Below, piece by piece: positions 1-12,672 of a DNA stretch of 64,000 nt. The position numbers and the translations under genes were made by a program. The DNA is from Chlorobaculum sp. (GTDB taxonomy: Bacteria > Bacteroidota > Chlorobiia > Chlorobiales > Chlorobiaceae), in assembly GCA_013334855.1 (NCBI GenBank), contig JAAXWU010000001.1, forward strand, positions 1 to 64,000, in the 5' to 3' direction. Position 1 is the first letter of the stretch. Each line of letters opens with the position of its first letter. The notes under the pieces are model-generated. The model was not told the origin of the DNA and searched no databases. It saw only the letters and a list, made by a program, of their open reading frames with translations.

Positions 1-90
1 AAGCCCCAGTTTCGACGCTCCATGTGTATCGCCCGACAAATCTGAAGCATGACACCTTTTGTTCCTCTTACGCTAAAAACTCTTTTCAGT

Positions 91-150
91 TGCCCCGGAC
101 TTCAGTCCGGGGTTAACAGACAAAAAATCAGGGCTTTAGCCCAATCTCTT
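91..150 (+). repeat. REP-like palindromic unit (tgccccggacttcagtccgggg ... gggctttagcccaatctctt)
   Basis: Two short palindromes in tandem; the same unit recurs near the RAYT at 4305-4370, 4863-4929 (inverted) and 5031-5097. Confidence 0.75.
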
Positions 151-316
151 TTTAAGGTAACAATTGTGGCTCGTCGTTACCCTTTCACTGAAATTCAGGA
201 TTCTTCCGTCCAACCGCAAAAAATGGCACTCCCCTCTGCGGAATTTTACCTTGATGACGGAGATTGTTTTCTTTCAGAAACGTCCGCTTTCTTTCAATCG
301 CCGAAACGATACGATC

Positions 317-2344
317 ATGACCCTCACCCGCTCTATCGATGAAGAGGCCGTCGCCACCATCAGGCTTCTGGCGGTCGATATGGTTGAAAAAGCCCGCTCC
401 GGCCATCCGGGACTGCCGCTTGGCGCGGCTCCGATGGCCTACGCGCTGTTCACGAAAATCATGCGTTTCAACCCCGCCAATCCCGAGTGGCCGAACCGCG
501 ACCGCTTCGTGCTCTCGGCGGGCCACGGCTCGGCGCTGCTCTACGCCATGCTGCACCTCTGCGGCTACGGCCTCGGCATGGAGGAGCTGAAGCAGTTCCG
601 CCAGTTCGGCAGCCGCACGCCGGGCCACCCCGAGTACGGCCACGCGCCCGGCGTCGAGACCACCACCGGCCCGCTCGGCCAGGGCCTCGCCACCGCCGTT
701 GGCATGGCCGCCGCCGAGAGGTTCCTCGCGGCGAAGCTCAACACCCCGGAGCGCACGCTCATCGACCACTTCACCTACGTGATATGCAGCGACGGCGACC
801 TCATGGAGGGCGTCAGCTCCGAAGCCTCGTCGCTCGCCGGGCACCTGAAGCTTGGACGGCTGATCTGTCTCTACGACAGCAACCACATCTCCATCGAAGG
901 CTCGACCGACCTCGCCTTCACGGAAGATGTCGCCCGCCGCTACGAGGCGTACGGGTGGCACGTCATCTCGCACATCGACGGCAACGACCTCGCCGCCATC
1001 GAAGAGGCCGTGCGCGACGCGCAGGAGGTGACGGACAATCCGTCGCTCATCATCGTCAAGACGACCATCGGCTACGGCAGCCCGCACAAACAGGGCACGG
1101 CATCAGCGCATGGCGAACCGCTCGGCCCGGAGGAGGTGAAGCTGGTCAAGCGGGCGTTCGGGTTTGACGAGGATGCGTCGTTCGTCGTGCCGGATCGGGT
1201 GTACGCGCACTTCCGCGAGGTGGCCGGACGCGGCGCAAAGCTCGAAGCGGAGTGGCAGGCGCAGTGGCAGACGTTCGAGCGGGACGAACCCGCGCTTGCG
1301 GCGGCAATCACCGAGCTGCTCGCGGGCCGTTTCCCCGAAGCGTGGCTGCCCGATCTGCCGGAGTTTCCGGTGGGCGAAAAGCTCGCCACGCGGCAGGCAT
1401 CGAAAAGCGTGCTCACGAGCATCGCCAAAAAGGTGCCTCTCCTTGCCGGAGGTTCGGCTGACCTTGCCCCATCGACCGGAACGCTCTACGCCGGAAGCCG
1501 CGACTTCGAGGCGGAAAGCTATGACGGCTCGACCTTCCACTTCGGCGTCCGGGAGCACGCGATGGGCGCAATCGTCAACGGTATGGCGCTGTCGAAACTC
1601 GTCATCCCCTACGGCGCGACTTTCCTCATCTTCGCCGACTACATGAAACCGGCTCTGCGCATCGCCGCCCTGATGCAGTCGCCCTCGATCTTCATCTTCA
1701 CCCACGACAGCATCGGCCTCGGCGAGGACGGCCCGACCCACCAGCCCATCGAGCAGCTCGCCATGCTCCGCGCCATGCCGGGCTTCGACGTGTACCGTCC
1801 GGCGGACGCGAACGAAGCGGCGGCGGCGTGGCTGATCGCGCTGAAACGCCGCAAACCGGCGGCGCTCGTGCTGACGCGACAGGGTTTGCCGGTGCTCGAT
1901 GACGCTGACGGACGCCTCCGCAGCGGCGTGGCAAAAGGCGGCTATGTGCTGGCGGATTGGGCGGATAGCGACGATGCGGACGACCGGCGGATCATCATCG
2001 TGGCGACCGGCTCCGAGGTGCATCCCGCGCTCGAAGCGAAAGCGCTGATCGAAGCGCAGGGATACGCCACGCGGGTGGTCTCGATGCCGTCGCGGGAGCT
2101 GTTCGCCGAGCAACCGGCGGAGTATCGCGCCGCCGTGCTGCCTCCAGTGGTTCGGGCGCGAGTCGTCGTCGAAGCCGCCGCAACCTTCGGCTGGCACGAC
2201 ATTGCGGGCGACGGCGGCGCGGTCATCGGCCTCGACCGCTTCGGCATGTCAGCCCCCGGCTCGCAGGCGCTGGAGCACTTCGGCTTCACCGCCGCCAACA
2301 TCGCCGCAAAAGCGCTGGAGCTGCTCGACAACTTAACATCATGA
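317..2344 (+). CDS. tkt: Transketolase
   Basis: ORF with start at MTLTRSIDEEAVATIRLLAVDMVEKARSGHPGLPLG; transketolase motifs (GHG, GDGDLMEGVSSEA, DGPTHQPIEQLA). Confidence 0.95.
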   Translation: MTLTRSIDEEAVATIRLLAVDMVEKARSGHPGLPLGAAPMAYALFTKIMRFNPANPEWPNRDRFVLSAGHGSALLYAMLHLCGYGLGMEELKQFRQFGSRTPGHPEYGHAPGVETTTGPLGQGLATAVGMAAAERFLAAKLNTPERTLIDHFTYVICSDGDLMEGVSSEASSLAGHLKLGRLICLYDSNHISIEGSTDLAFTEDVARRYEAYGWHVISHIDGNDLAAIEEAVRDAQEVTDNPSLIIVKTTIGYGSPHKQGTASAHGEPLGPEEVKLVKRAFGFDEDASFVVPDRVYAHFREVAGRGAKLEAEWQAQWQTFERDEPALAAAITELLAGRFPEAWLPDLPEFPVGEKLATRQASKSVLTSIAKKVPLLAGGSADLAPSTGTLYAGSRDFEAESYDGSTFHFGVREHAMGAIVNGMALSKLVIPYGATFLIFADYMKPALRIAALMQSPSIFIFTHDSIGLGEDGPTHQPIEQLAMLRAMPGFDVYRPADANEAAAAWLIALKRRKPAALVLTRQGLPVLDDADGRLRSGVAKGGYVLADWADSDDADDRRIIIVATGSEVHPALEAKALIEAQGYATRVVSMPSRELFAEQPAEYRAAVLPPVVRARVVVEAAATFGWHDIAGDGGAVIGLDRFGMSAPGSQALEHFGFTAANIAAKALELLDNLTS

Positions 2345-3171
2345 ACGACAACAAGATGACACACTGGATCTGTGCGCCGCACGACGCGCTTCTCGAACGT
2401 GCCGCCGCCTTCATCACCGACGCGGCGTACCGGGCGGTGGCCGAGCGGGGCCGTTTCACGCTGGTGCTGTCGGGCGGCAACACCCCGCGAGCGCTGCACC
2501 AGAAGCTCGTCGAAGGGATCAGCGAAGAACGCTACCTCGAACTCGGCTACACCCTGCCCGGCGAGGTGCGCCGAAACGCCAGCAACCCCGAAGCAATCGA
2601 GCTGCCCTGGGCGCACACTCTGCTCTTTCTGGGCGACGAGCGCTACCTGCCGCCGAGCCACCCCGACAGCAACTACGGCATGGCCCGCGAAACGCTATTA
2701 CGCCACGTCTGCGTAAAACCGGAGAACATCCACATGATGCCAACCGAATCGGACGATCCGGCAGAGGATGCCGAACAGTACGAAACACTGCTCCGGGGCC
2801 TGTTCCGCAAACGCGGCGCAGATGCGGACGACGCCCCACCCTCGTTCGACCTCATCCTCCTCGGCCTCGGCGACGACGGCCACACCGCCTCCCTCTTCCC
2901 CGGCGACGAAAAGTCGCTCGACGAAAAAGAGCGCTGGGTGATCGCCGTCAACGCCCCCAACGGCAAACCACCGGGAATGAGGCTGACGTTGACGCTGCCC
3001 GTCATCAACGAAGCCGCCAACGTACTCTTCCTCATCCCGCCGACACGCTACGAGCTTGCCCGAAGCATCACCAACGGCGAGAAGCCGGAGCTACCGGCAG
3101 GGATGGTGAAGCCGAGGAGTGGGAATGTTTGGTGGTTTGTGGAGGGGATGTATTTTAAGAACAGCCTTTGA
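2341..3171 (+). CDS. pgl: 6-phosphogluconolactonase
   Basis: ATGA overlap with tkt; LSGGNTPRALH, GDERYLPPSHPDSNYGMARETLL, LGLGDDGHTASLFPG motifs. Confidence 0.92.
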   Translation: MNDNKMTHWICAPHDALLERAAAFITDAAYRAVAERGRFTLVLSGGNTPRALHQKLVEGISEERYLELGYTLPGEVRRNASNPEAIELPWAHTLLFLGDERYLPPSHPDSNYGMARETLLRHVCVKPENIHMMPTESDDPAEDAEQYETLLRGLFRKRGADADDAPPSFDLILLGLGDDGHTASLFPGDEKSLDEKERWVIAVNAPNGKPPGMRLTLTLPVINEAANVLFLIPPTRYELARSITNGEKPELPAGMVKPRSGNVWWFVEGMYFKNSL

Positions 3172-3610
3172 TAAAAAAGATAAACGCAATAATTCCAACA
3201 CCAATCCATAACGGATTAAAATCACCATCGCTACCACCACTACTAACAGAAGTAGAACCAGAAGAACTCCTGTTTGGATATCTTAGGCGATTTGCTATTT
3301 GATTAACCTCTTTTTTTGCCTGCTGATCCTTATCGTCACCCTCACTAAAATCCCGTGTAAGAAAGTATTGACATTTACGTTCGTCAAAAACCTTCATATG
3401 TTTACTATTTATATCCTTATCGCTATACCCCATCTCTTTATACAAAAGGCATGTATCATTACCTGAGGCATCGGCGCCAAAATTAAACATACAATCCCTA
3501 CATTCAACAACAGAATTGGGGTATTCATAACCTTCAGGATCTATATATTTCGATCCAACAAATGCGCTACGGCCCTTATATCTATTATATATATCAACAC
3601 AGCTTCCCAT
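3155..3610 (-). CDS. Hypothetical protein, Cys-containing, C-terminal TM segment
   Basis: 151-aa ORF in an AT-rich segment; C-term PLWIGVGIIAFIFFIKGCS looks like a membrane anchor; overlaps the pgl 3' end convergently. Confidence 0.6.
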   Translation of the reverse strand: MGSCVDIYNRYKGRSAFVGSKYIDPEGYEYPNSVVECRDCMFNFGADASGNDTCLLYKEMGYSDKDINSKHMKVFDERKCQYFLTRDFSEGDDKDQQAKKEVNQIANRLRYPNRSSSGSTSVSSGGSDGDFNPLWIGVGIIAFIFFIKGCS

Positions 3611-3665
3611 AGTAAATCAAGTAAATTTTAGAAGTTTAGTCTTTTTCGCATCATTTTCAGAACAC

Positions 3666-3902
3666 TCAGAATGCTTTCCCTACACGCGTAAAACTCGAAG
3701 GACTATCTAGTTTTGAAACATAACCGCTAAACGCTTTAAAGCCATTCACATAAAGCGTGTCCTCAGAACCCTCAAAAATAACTGTTGCTAAACCGTTTTC
3801 GTCTGTTTTATGCACAGTATCCGTATTGTAAGTACTTACCGTTTGCATAGAAACGCCGTTCCCCGCATCATCAACAACATAGACTTTAACTACTTTTGAC
3901 AT
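3666..3902 (-). CDS. Small hypothetical protein, possibly Ig/carboxypeptidase-regulatory-like beta-sandwich
   Basis: 78-aa MSKVVKVYVVDDAGNGVSMQTVSTYNTDTVHKTDENGLATVIFEGSEDTLYVNGFKAFSGYVSKL; start after a purine-rich stretch. Confidence 0.55.
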   Translation of the reverse strand: MSKVVKVYVVDDAGNGVSMQTVSTYNTDTVHKTDENGLATVIFEGSEDTLYVNGFKAFSGYVSKLDSPSSFTRVGKAF

Positions 3903-4131
3903 TGCCTTGCTCCTTTTTTCTTTTAAAAAAAACACAAAAAAATTAACAAAAAAAAACGAATTGACAAAGCAATTCATACGAAAAAACCGCGAATCTTTCA
4001 ATAAAGAGCCCGGCCGCAAGCGGCGGGGAATCTGACCCATCGAGATTGAAATGATGTCTTTGAGGCGCACAGAAAAATCTCATACTGCCGACTTCATCAA
4101 AGAAATAAATCATCGCCTTCCCCACCATCCA

Positions 4132-4245
4132 TCACCCGTAAATCCGCGATGATTCCGGCCCCCAGCTATGGACGGGATACAGCTCCGGGGCTTGGCCGTT
4201 GATTGAATCCTTCAGGCTGTCGATGATGGCCCAGGAGTGTTCGAC
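4132..4245 (-). pseudogene. Duplicated 3'-terminal fragment of zwf (includes stop codon)
   Basis: Direct comparison with 5199-5312: 114 bp, 5 mismatches, no indel, same orientation. Confidence 0.93.
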
Positions 4246-4304
4246 TTCGATTCCCATATTCAGGCGGGATTCATCCCGCCGGACATTTCGGCTTTGGTAT
4301 TCAT

Positions 4305-4370
4305 GTTGCCCCGGACTTCAGTCCGGGGAAGAAAAAACCTCCCTCCTCATGGGCTTCAGCCCAATTTCTT
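4305..4370 (+). repeat. REP-like palindromic unit
   Basis: gttgccccggacttcagtccgggg ... gggcttcagcccaatttctt. Confidence 0.75.
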
Positions 4371-4416
4371 ATATTTCAGCTTGACCGGAAGACTTCAACC
4401 CCAATCTCTTCCCAAA

Positions 4417-4848
4417 ATGCCATATATCAAAATCTGGATTCATTGCGTCTGGGCAACGAAAAACCGCTCGGCAATTATGGATCATGACGTTCGCACAAAC
4501 CTCTTCAGCCACATCGCGAAATATGCCGGTAATCAGGGCATTTTTATCGATCGGATTAACGGAAGCAATGACCATGTCCATCTCCTGATCTCTCTTGGTT
4601 CCAATCAGACTATTGCCAGCGTCATTCAGACCATCAAGGGAGAATCATCGTGCTGGATGAACAAAAGTGGTATGATCCCTTTCCGGTTCGCCTGGCAGAA
4701 TGATTATTTCGCCGTTTCCGTCAGTGAATCACAACTCGACACGGTTCGTGCTTATATCGATGCTCAGGTTGAACATCACAGAGTGAAAACCTTTGCCGAC
4801 GAGTATCAGGAGTTCATTGGGAAGTTTGGATTTGCTGACAGGCTCTGA
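4417..4848 (+). mobile_element. REP-associated tyrosine transposase (RAYT / IS200-like Y1 transposase)
   Basis: MPYIKIWIHCVWATKNR...GSNDHVHLLISLGSNQTIASVIQTIKGESSCWMN...FAWQNDYFAVSVS; HxH (HVH) motif plus Tyr; adjacent REP-like palindromes. Confidence 0.88.
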
Positions 4849-4862
4849 TGATTCCGGGGTAT

Positions 4863-4929
4863 GAAGAAATTGGGCTGAAGCCCGGTATTTTTTTTGTCAT
4901 GTAGTCCCCGGCTTGAAAGCCGGGGCAAC
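4863..4929 (-). repeat. REP-like palindromic unit, inverted orientation
   Basis: aagaaattgggctgaagcccgg ... ccccggcttgaaagccggggcaac. Confidence 0.7.
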
Positions 4930-5030
4930 TAAACAGCAATGTAAGAGCTTAATGTCCGTCGGGTTGAAACCCTCCTGAGTATAAGAAGCTGGGGCAATAA
5001 TTGCTCCAGCCATTAAACCTCTCAAACAAT

Positions 5031-5097
5031 TGCCCCGGACTTTAGTCCGTGGTTTATGGATAAAACAAAATAAATCAGGGCTTTAGCCCAATTTCTT
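5031..5097 (+). repeat. REP-like palindromic unit
   Basis: tgccccggactttagtccgtgg ... cagggctttagcccaatttctt. Confidence 0.72.
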
Positions 5098-5198
5098 ACA
5101 ACGGCGGCGATTGCGATTTTTTATTGCCTGGACAATTGAAATGACAATAAAAGTTTGAGTGTCCATGCCAGAATACTCAAAATCCACCCCCACCAATC

Positions 5199-6635
5199 TC
5201 ACCCGTAAATCCGCGATGATTCCGGCCCCCAGCTATGCACCGGATACAGCTCCGGGGCTTGGCCGTCAATTGAATCTTTCAGGCTGTCGATGATGGCCCA
5301 GGAGTGTTCGACGCTGTCTTTGCGGATGAAGTTCATCTGGTTGCCTTCGATGGCGTCGAGCAGCAGGCGGTGGTAGGGCGTGAGGCCCTCGCCCTGGAAG
5401 GTTTCGCGGTAGTCGAACTTCATGAAGACCGGATCGGTGATCATCTGCTCGCCGGGTCGTTTCGCGCCGAAGCGGATGGCGACCGTCTCGTCGGGCTGGA
5501 TGCCGAGCACCACCTGGTTCGGCGTGCTGCACGCTGCGCCGCCGTACGGCCCGTAGTAGTTCTGCGGCGGGCAGCGGAAGGTGATCACGATTTCGGTCAC
5601 GCTTTTGGCGAGATTCTTGCCCGCCTTCATGTAGAACGGCACGCCCGACCAGCGCCAGTTATCGATGTGGAACTTCACGGCGGCGAAGGTCTCGACCTTC
5701 GATTCCGGCGCGACCCCTTTTTCGGCGACGTACCCCTCGTACTGGCCGAGCACCACCGAATCGAGCACCGAGTCGAGGTTGAAGCGGCGCACCGAGCGCA
5801 GGATTTTGGACTTCTCGTCGCGGATCGAGTCGGCTTCGAGATCGACCGGCGGCTCCATCGCGATGGCCGCGAGCAACTGCAAGCCGTGGTTCTGGATGAT
5901 GTCGCGCAGCAACCCGGCCTCCTCGTAATAGCCGCCGCGCCCCCGAATGCCGAAATCCTCGGCGATGGTAATCATGACCTGCGCGATGTACTGCCGGTTC
6001 CAGAGCGGCTCGAAGATGCCGTTGGAGAAGCGGAACACCATGATGTTCTGCACCGGCTCCTTGCCGAGATAATGGTCGATGCGGTACACCTGCCGCTCCT
6101 CGAACACCTCGTCGATGACGCGGTTCAGCTCGTGGGCGCTTTCGAGGTCGTGGCCGTAGGGCTTTTCGGCGACGAGCTTCCGCCACCCGGCGCAGGAACG
6201 CTCGCGTCCGCCCAGTCCGGCAGCACCGAGATTCCTCACAACGGTTGGCGCGAGACTTGGCGGTATCGACAGATAGAACATCAGGTTGCGGCAGGTGCGC
6301 CCGTTTCCCTCGTCGCTCATGATCTCGTCGCGCAGCCTCGCGTAGCCCGCCGGATCGTCGAGATCGACGCGGGCATAAAAGAGGCGGCGGCAGAAGGCGT
6401 CGAGCCTCGCCGCATCGGTGGCGGCTTCGGGCGAGTGCTCCATCAGCCGCTCGCGAACGCTCTGGCGGAACTCGTCGTGGCTCATCTCCTGCCGCCCGAC
6501 GCCGATCAAGCGGAAGCTCTCCGGCATGTGGCCCCAGCGGGCGAGCTGGAAGATCGACGGGAAGAGCTTGCGCGACGCCAAGTCGCTGCTTGCGCCGAAG
6601 ATGACGATGGTGAAGTTGTCGAGAGTGCCGCTCAT
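5199..6635 (-). CDS. zwf: Glucose-6-phosphate 1-dehydrogenase
   Basis: [49 protein letters not shown] motifs. Confidence 0.96.
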   Translation of the reverse strand: MSGTLDNFTIVIFGASSDLASRKLFPSIFQLARWGHMPESFRLIGVGRQEMSHDEFRQSVRERLMEHSPEAATDAARLDAFCRRLFYARVDLDDPAGYARLRDEIMSDEGNGRTCRNLMFYLSIPPSLAPTVVRNLGAAGLGGRERSCAGWRKLVAEKPYGHDLESAHELNRVIDEVFEERQVYRIDHYLGKEPVQNIMVFRFSNGIFEPLWNRQYIAQVMITIAEDFGIRGRGGYYEEAGLLRDIIQNHGLQLLAAIAMEPPVDLEADSIRDEKSKILRSVRRFNLDSVLDSVVLGQYEGYVAEKGVAPESKVETFAAVKFHIDNWRWSGVPFYMKAGKNLAKSVTEIVITFRCPPQNYYGPYGGAACSTPNQVVLGIQPDETVAIRFGAKRPGEQMITDPVFMKFDYRETFQGEGLTPYHRLLLDAIEGNQMNFIRKDSVEHSWAIIDSLKDSIDGQAPELYPVHSWGPESSRIYG

Positions 6636-7549
6636 GGTTTCGCCTCCCCGGCTTCCGGCGACTGGAAGGCGTGGCCGCCGAATTCGTGGCGCAGCGCCGC
6701 GACCACCTTGTCCGAAAAGCTTTCGCTGCTTTGCGACCTGAAGCGCTCGAAAAGCGCACCGGTGATGATCGGAGCGGAGACGCCGAGTTGCACGGCGGCC
6801 TCGACCGTCCAGCGCCCCTCGCCCGAATCGGCCACCGCGCCGCCGAGCCAGCCGAGATCACCATCCCTGGTGAAAGCCTTTTCGGCCAGCTCCATGAGCC
6901 ATCCGCGAATCACCGAGCCGTTCGACCAGACCCGCGCCACCGTTTCGTTGTCGAGGTCGTAGCCGCTGGCGCGAAGCAGGTCGAACCCTTCGCCAATCGC
7001 CTGCATCATGCCATACTCGATGCCGTTGTGCACCATCTTCACGAAGTGGCCCGCGCCGGAAGCGCCCATGTAGCCGCAGCCATTCTCGACGCAGAGGCCG
7101 CGCAAGAGCGGCTCGACCGCCTCGTACGCCTCGCGCTCGCCCCCAACCATCATGCACGCCCCGTGGCGAGCGCCATCGAGGCCGCCGCTGGTGCCGACGT
7201 CGAGCATATGGATGCCCTCTTCGCGAAGCTTTGCAGCGCGGGCCACGGTGTCCGTATAGCGCGAATTGCCGCCATCGATGACAATGTCGCCCGCCTTCAG
7301 AAACGGCGCGAGTCCGTCAATCACCGCATCGACCGGCGGCCCGGCAGGCACCATCATCCAGACGATTCGCGGCGCGGCGAGTTCACTGGCGAGCTGCTGC
7401 AAAGAACCGGCAGGCGTCGCGCCCTTGTCAGCAATCGCCGCAACCGCCTCCGCCGAAACATCATACGCCACCACCTCGTGCCCGAGTTCAAGCAAATGCT
7501 CGACCATGTTGAACCCCATCTTGCCGAGGCCGATGAATCCTGTCTTCAT
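6632..7549 (-). CDS. gnd: 6-phosphogluconate dehydrogenase, decarboxylating (short form)
   Basis: [52 protein letters not shown]; 4-bp overlap with zwf. Confidence 0.93.
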   Translation of the reverse strand: MKTGFIGLGKMGFNMVEHLLELGHEVVAYDVSAEAVAAIADKGATPAGSLQQLASELAAPRIVWMMVPAGPPVDAVIDGLAPFLKAGDIVIDGGNSRYTDTVARAAKLREEGIHMLDVGTSGGLDGARHGACMMVGGEREAYEAVEPLLRGLCVENGCGYMGASGAGHFVKMVHNGIEYGMMQAIGEGFDLLRASGYDLDNETVARVWSNGSVIRGWLMELAEKAFTRDGDLGWLGGAVADSGEGRWTVEAAVQLGVSAPIITGALFERFRSQSSESFSDKVVAALRHEFGGHAFQSPEAGEAKP

Positions 7550-7707
7550 ATCTATGCTCCTTTTTGGCAGATAGTACCCCCGCAGGTGGTTATTGGTTCC
7601 GATCCTCCGGCGGCGATTCAGGAACTCATCCTGAACCGGCGCTGTCCAGGCGGCATCTTCCATGTCGCAAGCGAGTCCAGCGGGAGGGAGAGGAAACGGC
7701 GGATCGG

Positions 7708-8178
7708 TTACAGAATGAATTCGAGGTCGCAGCCCTTTTCGGCGGCGCGGGCGGCGAAGTCGCGAAGCTGGCGGAGGAAGTCGAGCGTCTTTGCCGGGTC
7801 GATTTCGCGCCAGTAAGCGATGCGTTCAGGGTCGTCCTGCCAGCCGAGCATGATGCGTTCGGGGCTTTTCCCGCCGATGGTTTCGATGCAGTTGTCGATG
7901 ATCCCGCGCATCGCGCCGATGTTCGCCGATGCGAGAAACACTTCGTCCCAACTGTCAAGTCCGTTGTTCGATTCGGAGATGAACGGCAGTGCGTTGAGCG
8001 CCTCGATGACACCGTAGTGGAAGAGCGCGGCGTAGCTCTGCGCGTCGATCTCAAGTGAATCGTACACCTTGTACTCGCTGTCCGAAAGCTTCACGGAGCC
8101 AACCGTTCCGGCGCGGTAGATCGGCAATTCGCGGTGCTGGAGGTTCTCTTCGTCGATGAGGATGTGTCGAACAGTCAT
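7708..8178 (-). CDS. Conserved hypothetical protein
   Basis: 156-aa ORF with coding-like composition. Confidence 0.7.
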   Translation of the reverse strand: MTVRHILIDEENLQHRELPIYRAGTVGSVKLSDSEYKVYDSLEIDAQSYAALFHYGVIEALNALPFISESNNGLDSWDEVFLASANIGAMRGIIDNCIETIGGKSPERIMLGWQDDPERIAYWREIDPAKTLDFLRQLRDFAARAAEKGCDLEFIL

Positions 8179-8369
8179 GGGATGGGGTGTGCTGAAACGT
8201 TTAATTTATCGCCACTGTTTTTTTCGAATAAATTGATTTGAAATGGCATCCGTTTTATTATAGTTATTTTACATAGAGACGTAAAACAGTCCGGTTCAAA
8301 AACCGGTCATTGAAAAGTATAAAAAGCATCTCAAGAAGCTTACCCTCAATTTTACCTAAACACGAAATA

Positions 8370-10928
<2,559 letters not shown>

Positions 10929-11088
10929 CGCCCCGAAAGATCGTCAGACAGGAAGTAGTACCCTGCCCCATGCTGATCGCGGTAAAAAACCGGAAAGGCA
11001 TGAGGGCAGGTCGTCTTTTCGGCTGAACGGGTTGCAGCCGACGAGACGTACTTCGCATGTCAACCCGTAATGTTACGAAGGGACAACT

Positions 11089-11538
11089 ATGAAAAACAGA
11101 TTGATACTCACTGTACCCCTGCTCTCCGCTACGATGTTACTTCAAGCAGGGTTGACGGCACTCGCCGCCGAGGAAGCGGCATGGTATCAGCCGCCGCCGC
11201 CATCGGCAACCCAGCCGAGCCAAACGCCGAGACCCGTGCCGGTACAACCGGCGCCTCCACCGCCTCAACCCCGGCAGGAGGAGTACCGAGACTGGAGACC
11301 GATGCGGTACGACATGCCGATGCACTACCGGATGATGGAGCCGGAAATGATCTACGGTTATCAGCTCATGTCGTCGAAAGAGTGTCTCGACTACATGAAG
11401 CGGCTGCATTCGGCAAAGAGCTTCGAGGAGCGGGAGCAGCTCCGCCTGGAGCATCACCGCCTCATGCAGGAGCGCGCCCGGAAGCGTCACATGATGCTGC
11501 CAGACATGCCTGGCCCAGGCAGCGCTCCGGGGTGGTAA
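11089..11538 (+). CDS. Exported Pro/Met-rich hypothetical protein
   Basis: Signal peptide-like N-terminus (MKNRLILTVPLLSATMLLQAGLTALAAEE); PPPP-rich linker. Confidence 0.7.
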   Translation: MKNRLILTVPLLSATMLLQAGLTALAAEEAAWYQPPPPSATQPSQTPRPVPVQPAPPPPQPRQEEYRDWRPMRYDMPMHYRMMEPEMIYGYQLMSSKECLDYMKRLHSAKSFEEREQLRLEHHRLMQERARKRHMMLPDMPGPGSAPGW

Positions 11539-11570
11539 GCCATTGGCTTGCCGGAGCCTGATGCAATCAG

Positions 11571-11607
11571 AAGGCCGCCCTCTCCTGGCGGCCTTTCGTT
11601 TTTTTAT
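11571..11607 (+). terminator. Rho-independent terminator
   Basis: aaggccgcc-ctctcct-ggcggcctt stem followed by tcgttttttta. Confidence 0.85.
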
Positions 11608-11809
11608 GTGAAAGATTGAGAGCCAACTTCTGCCGGTCGAGATCATGACGATGAAGCTTCTGCGAAAGAGCTGAAAATCATGACCGTATGACGCCACGAT
11701 ATTGATTTCATACCACTATATTATCGCTTGCCGCCCGGATCTTGACGAACAGGCGAAGGTTGTTGTAACGCACTGATTTGTAGATATTTACCATTGATTT
11801 TGCACCCAC

Positions 11810-12454
11810 ATGGAGCTTTTTTCCAAACTGGCCGACTTTATCCTGCACATTGACGGGCACCTTCAGGTACTCGCTTCGGAGTATGGCGTCTGGCTGTACG
11901 GCATTCTTTTTCTGATCGTCTTCTGCGAAACAGGATTGGTGGTTTTTCCGCTTCTTCCGGGCGACTCGCTGCTCTTCGCCGCCGGATCGCTTGCCGCGAT
12001 TCCACTGTCGCAGCTCAGCCCGCACTGGCTCTTCGCCATCTTCACCAGCGCGGCGCTGCTTGGCGATACGCTCAACTACTGGATCGGCAGAGGACTCGGG
12101 CCGAAGGTGTTCCATTTCGAGAAATCCGCCTTCTTCAATCCTGAGCATCTGAAGAAGACGCACGGATATTTCGAGAAATATGGCGGCAAGACCATCATCA
12201 TTGCCCGTTTTATCCCGATTGTCCGCACCTTCACCCCATTCGTGGCGGGTATCGGCGCCATGCCCTATCCGAAATTCATTTCGTTCAGCATTGCCGGAGC
12301 GCTGCTCTGGGTCGGATCGTTCTGCTATGGCGGATACTTTTTCGGTCAACTGCCGGTTATCAAAAGCAACCTGAAGCTGATGATTTTGGGGATTATCGCC
12401 GTGTCGGTGATGATTCCGGCTGTCGAGTACTTGAAGCATCGACTCCGGAAGTGA
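11810..12454 (+). CDS. DedA family membrane protein
   Basis: ETGLVVFPLLPGDSLLFAAGSLA; GGKTIIIARFIPIVRTFTPFVAGIGAM. Confidence 0.92.
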   Translation: MELFSKLADFILHIDGHLQVLASEYGVWLYGILFLIVFCETGLVVFPLLPGDSLLFAAGSLAAIPLSQLSPHWLFAIFTSAALLGDTLNYWIGRGLGPKVFHFEKSAFFNPEHLKKTHGYFEKYGGKTIIIARFIPIVRTFTPFVAGIGAMPYPKFISFSIAGALLWVGSFCYGGYFFGQLPVIKSNLKLMILGIIAVSVMIPAVEYLKHRLRK

Positions 12455-12537
12455 GCATCGCGGCATCGATGTTCCCGAAAACGGGCAAAAAATAATTATG
12501 GTAATTTCCCGAATCTTCTTATAATCCACTCCTTCAT

Positions 12538-12611
<74 letters not shown>

Positions 12612-12672
12612 CAAGTTTTTCCCTTCTTTATCCGGATGAGTTCCTTTCTCAACAAAAACCGGAATTTCTATT

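Noticed and set aside
5304-6962. 552-aa plus-strand ORF
   Set aside because: Antisense shadow of zwf/gnd in high-GC sequence; low-complexity His/Val/Asp/Arg-rich product without domain motifs.
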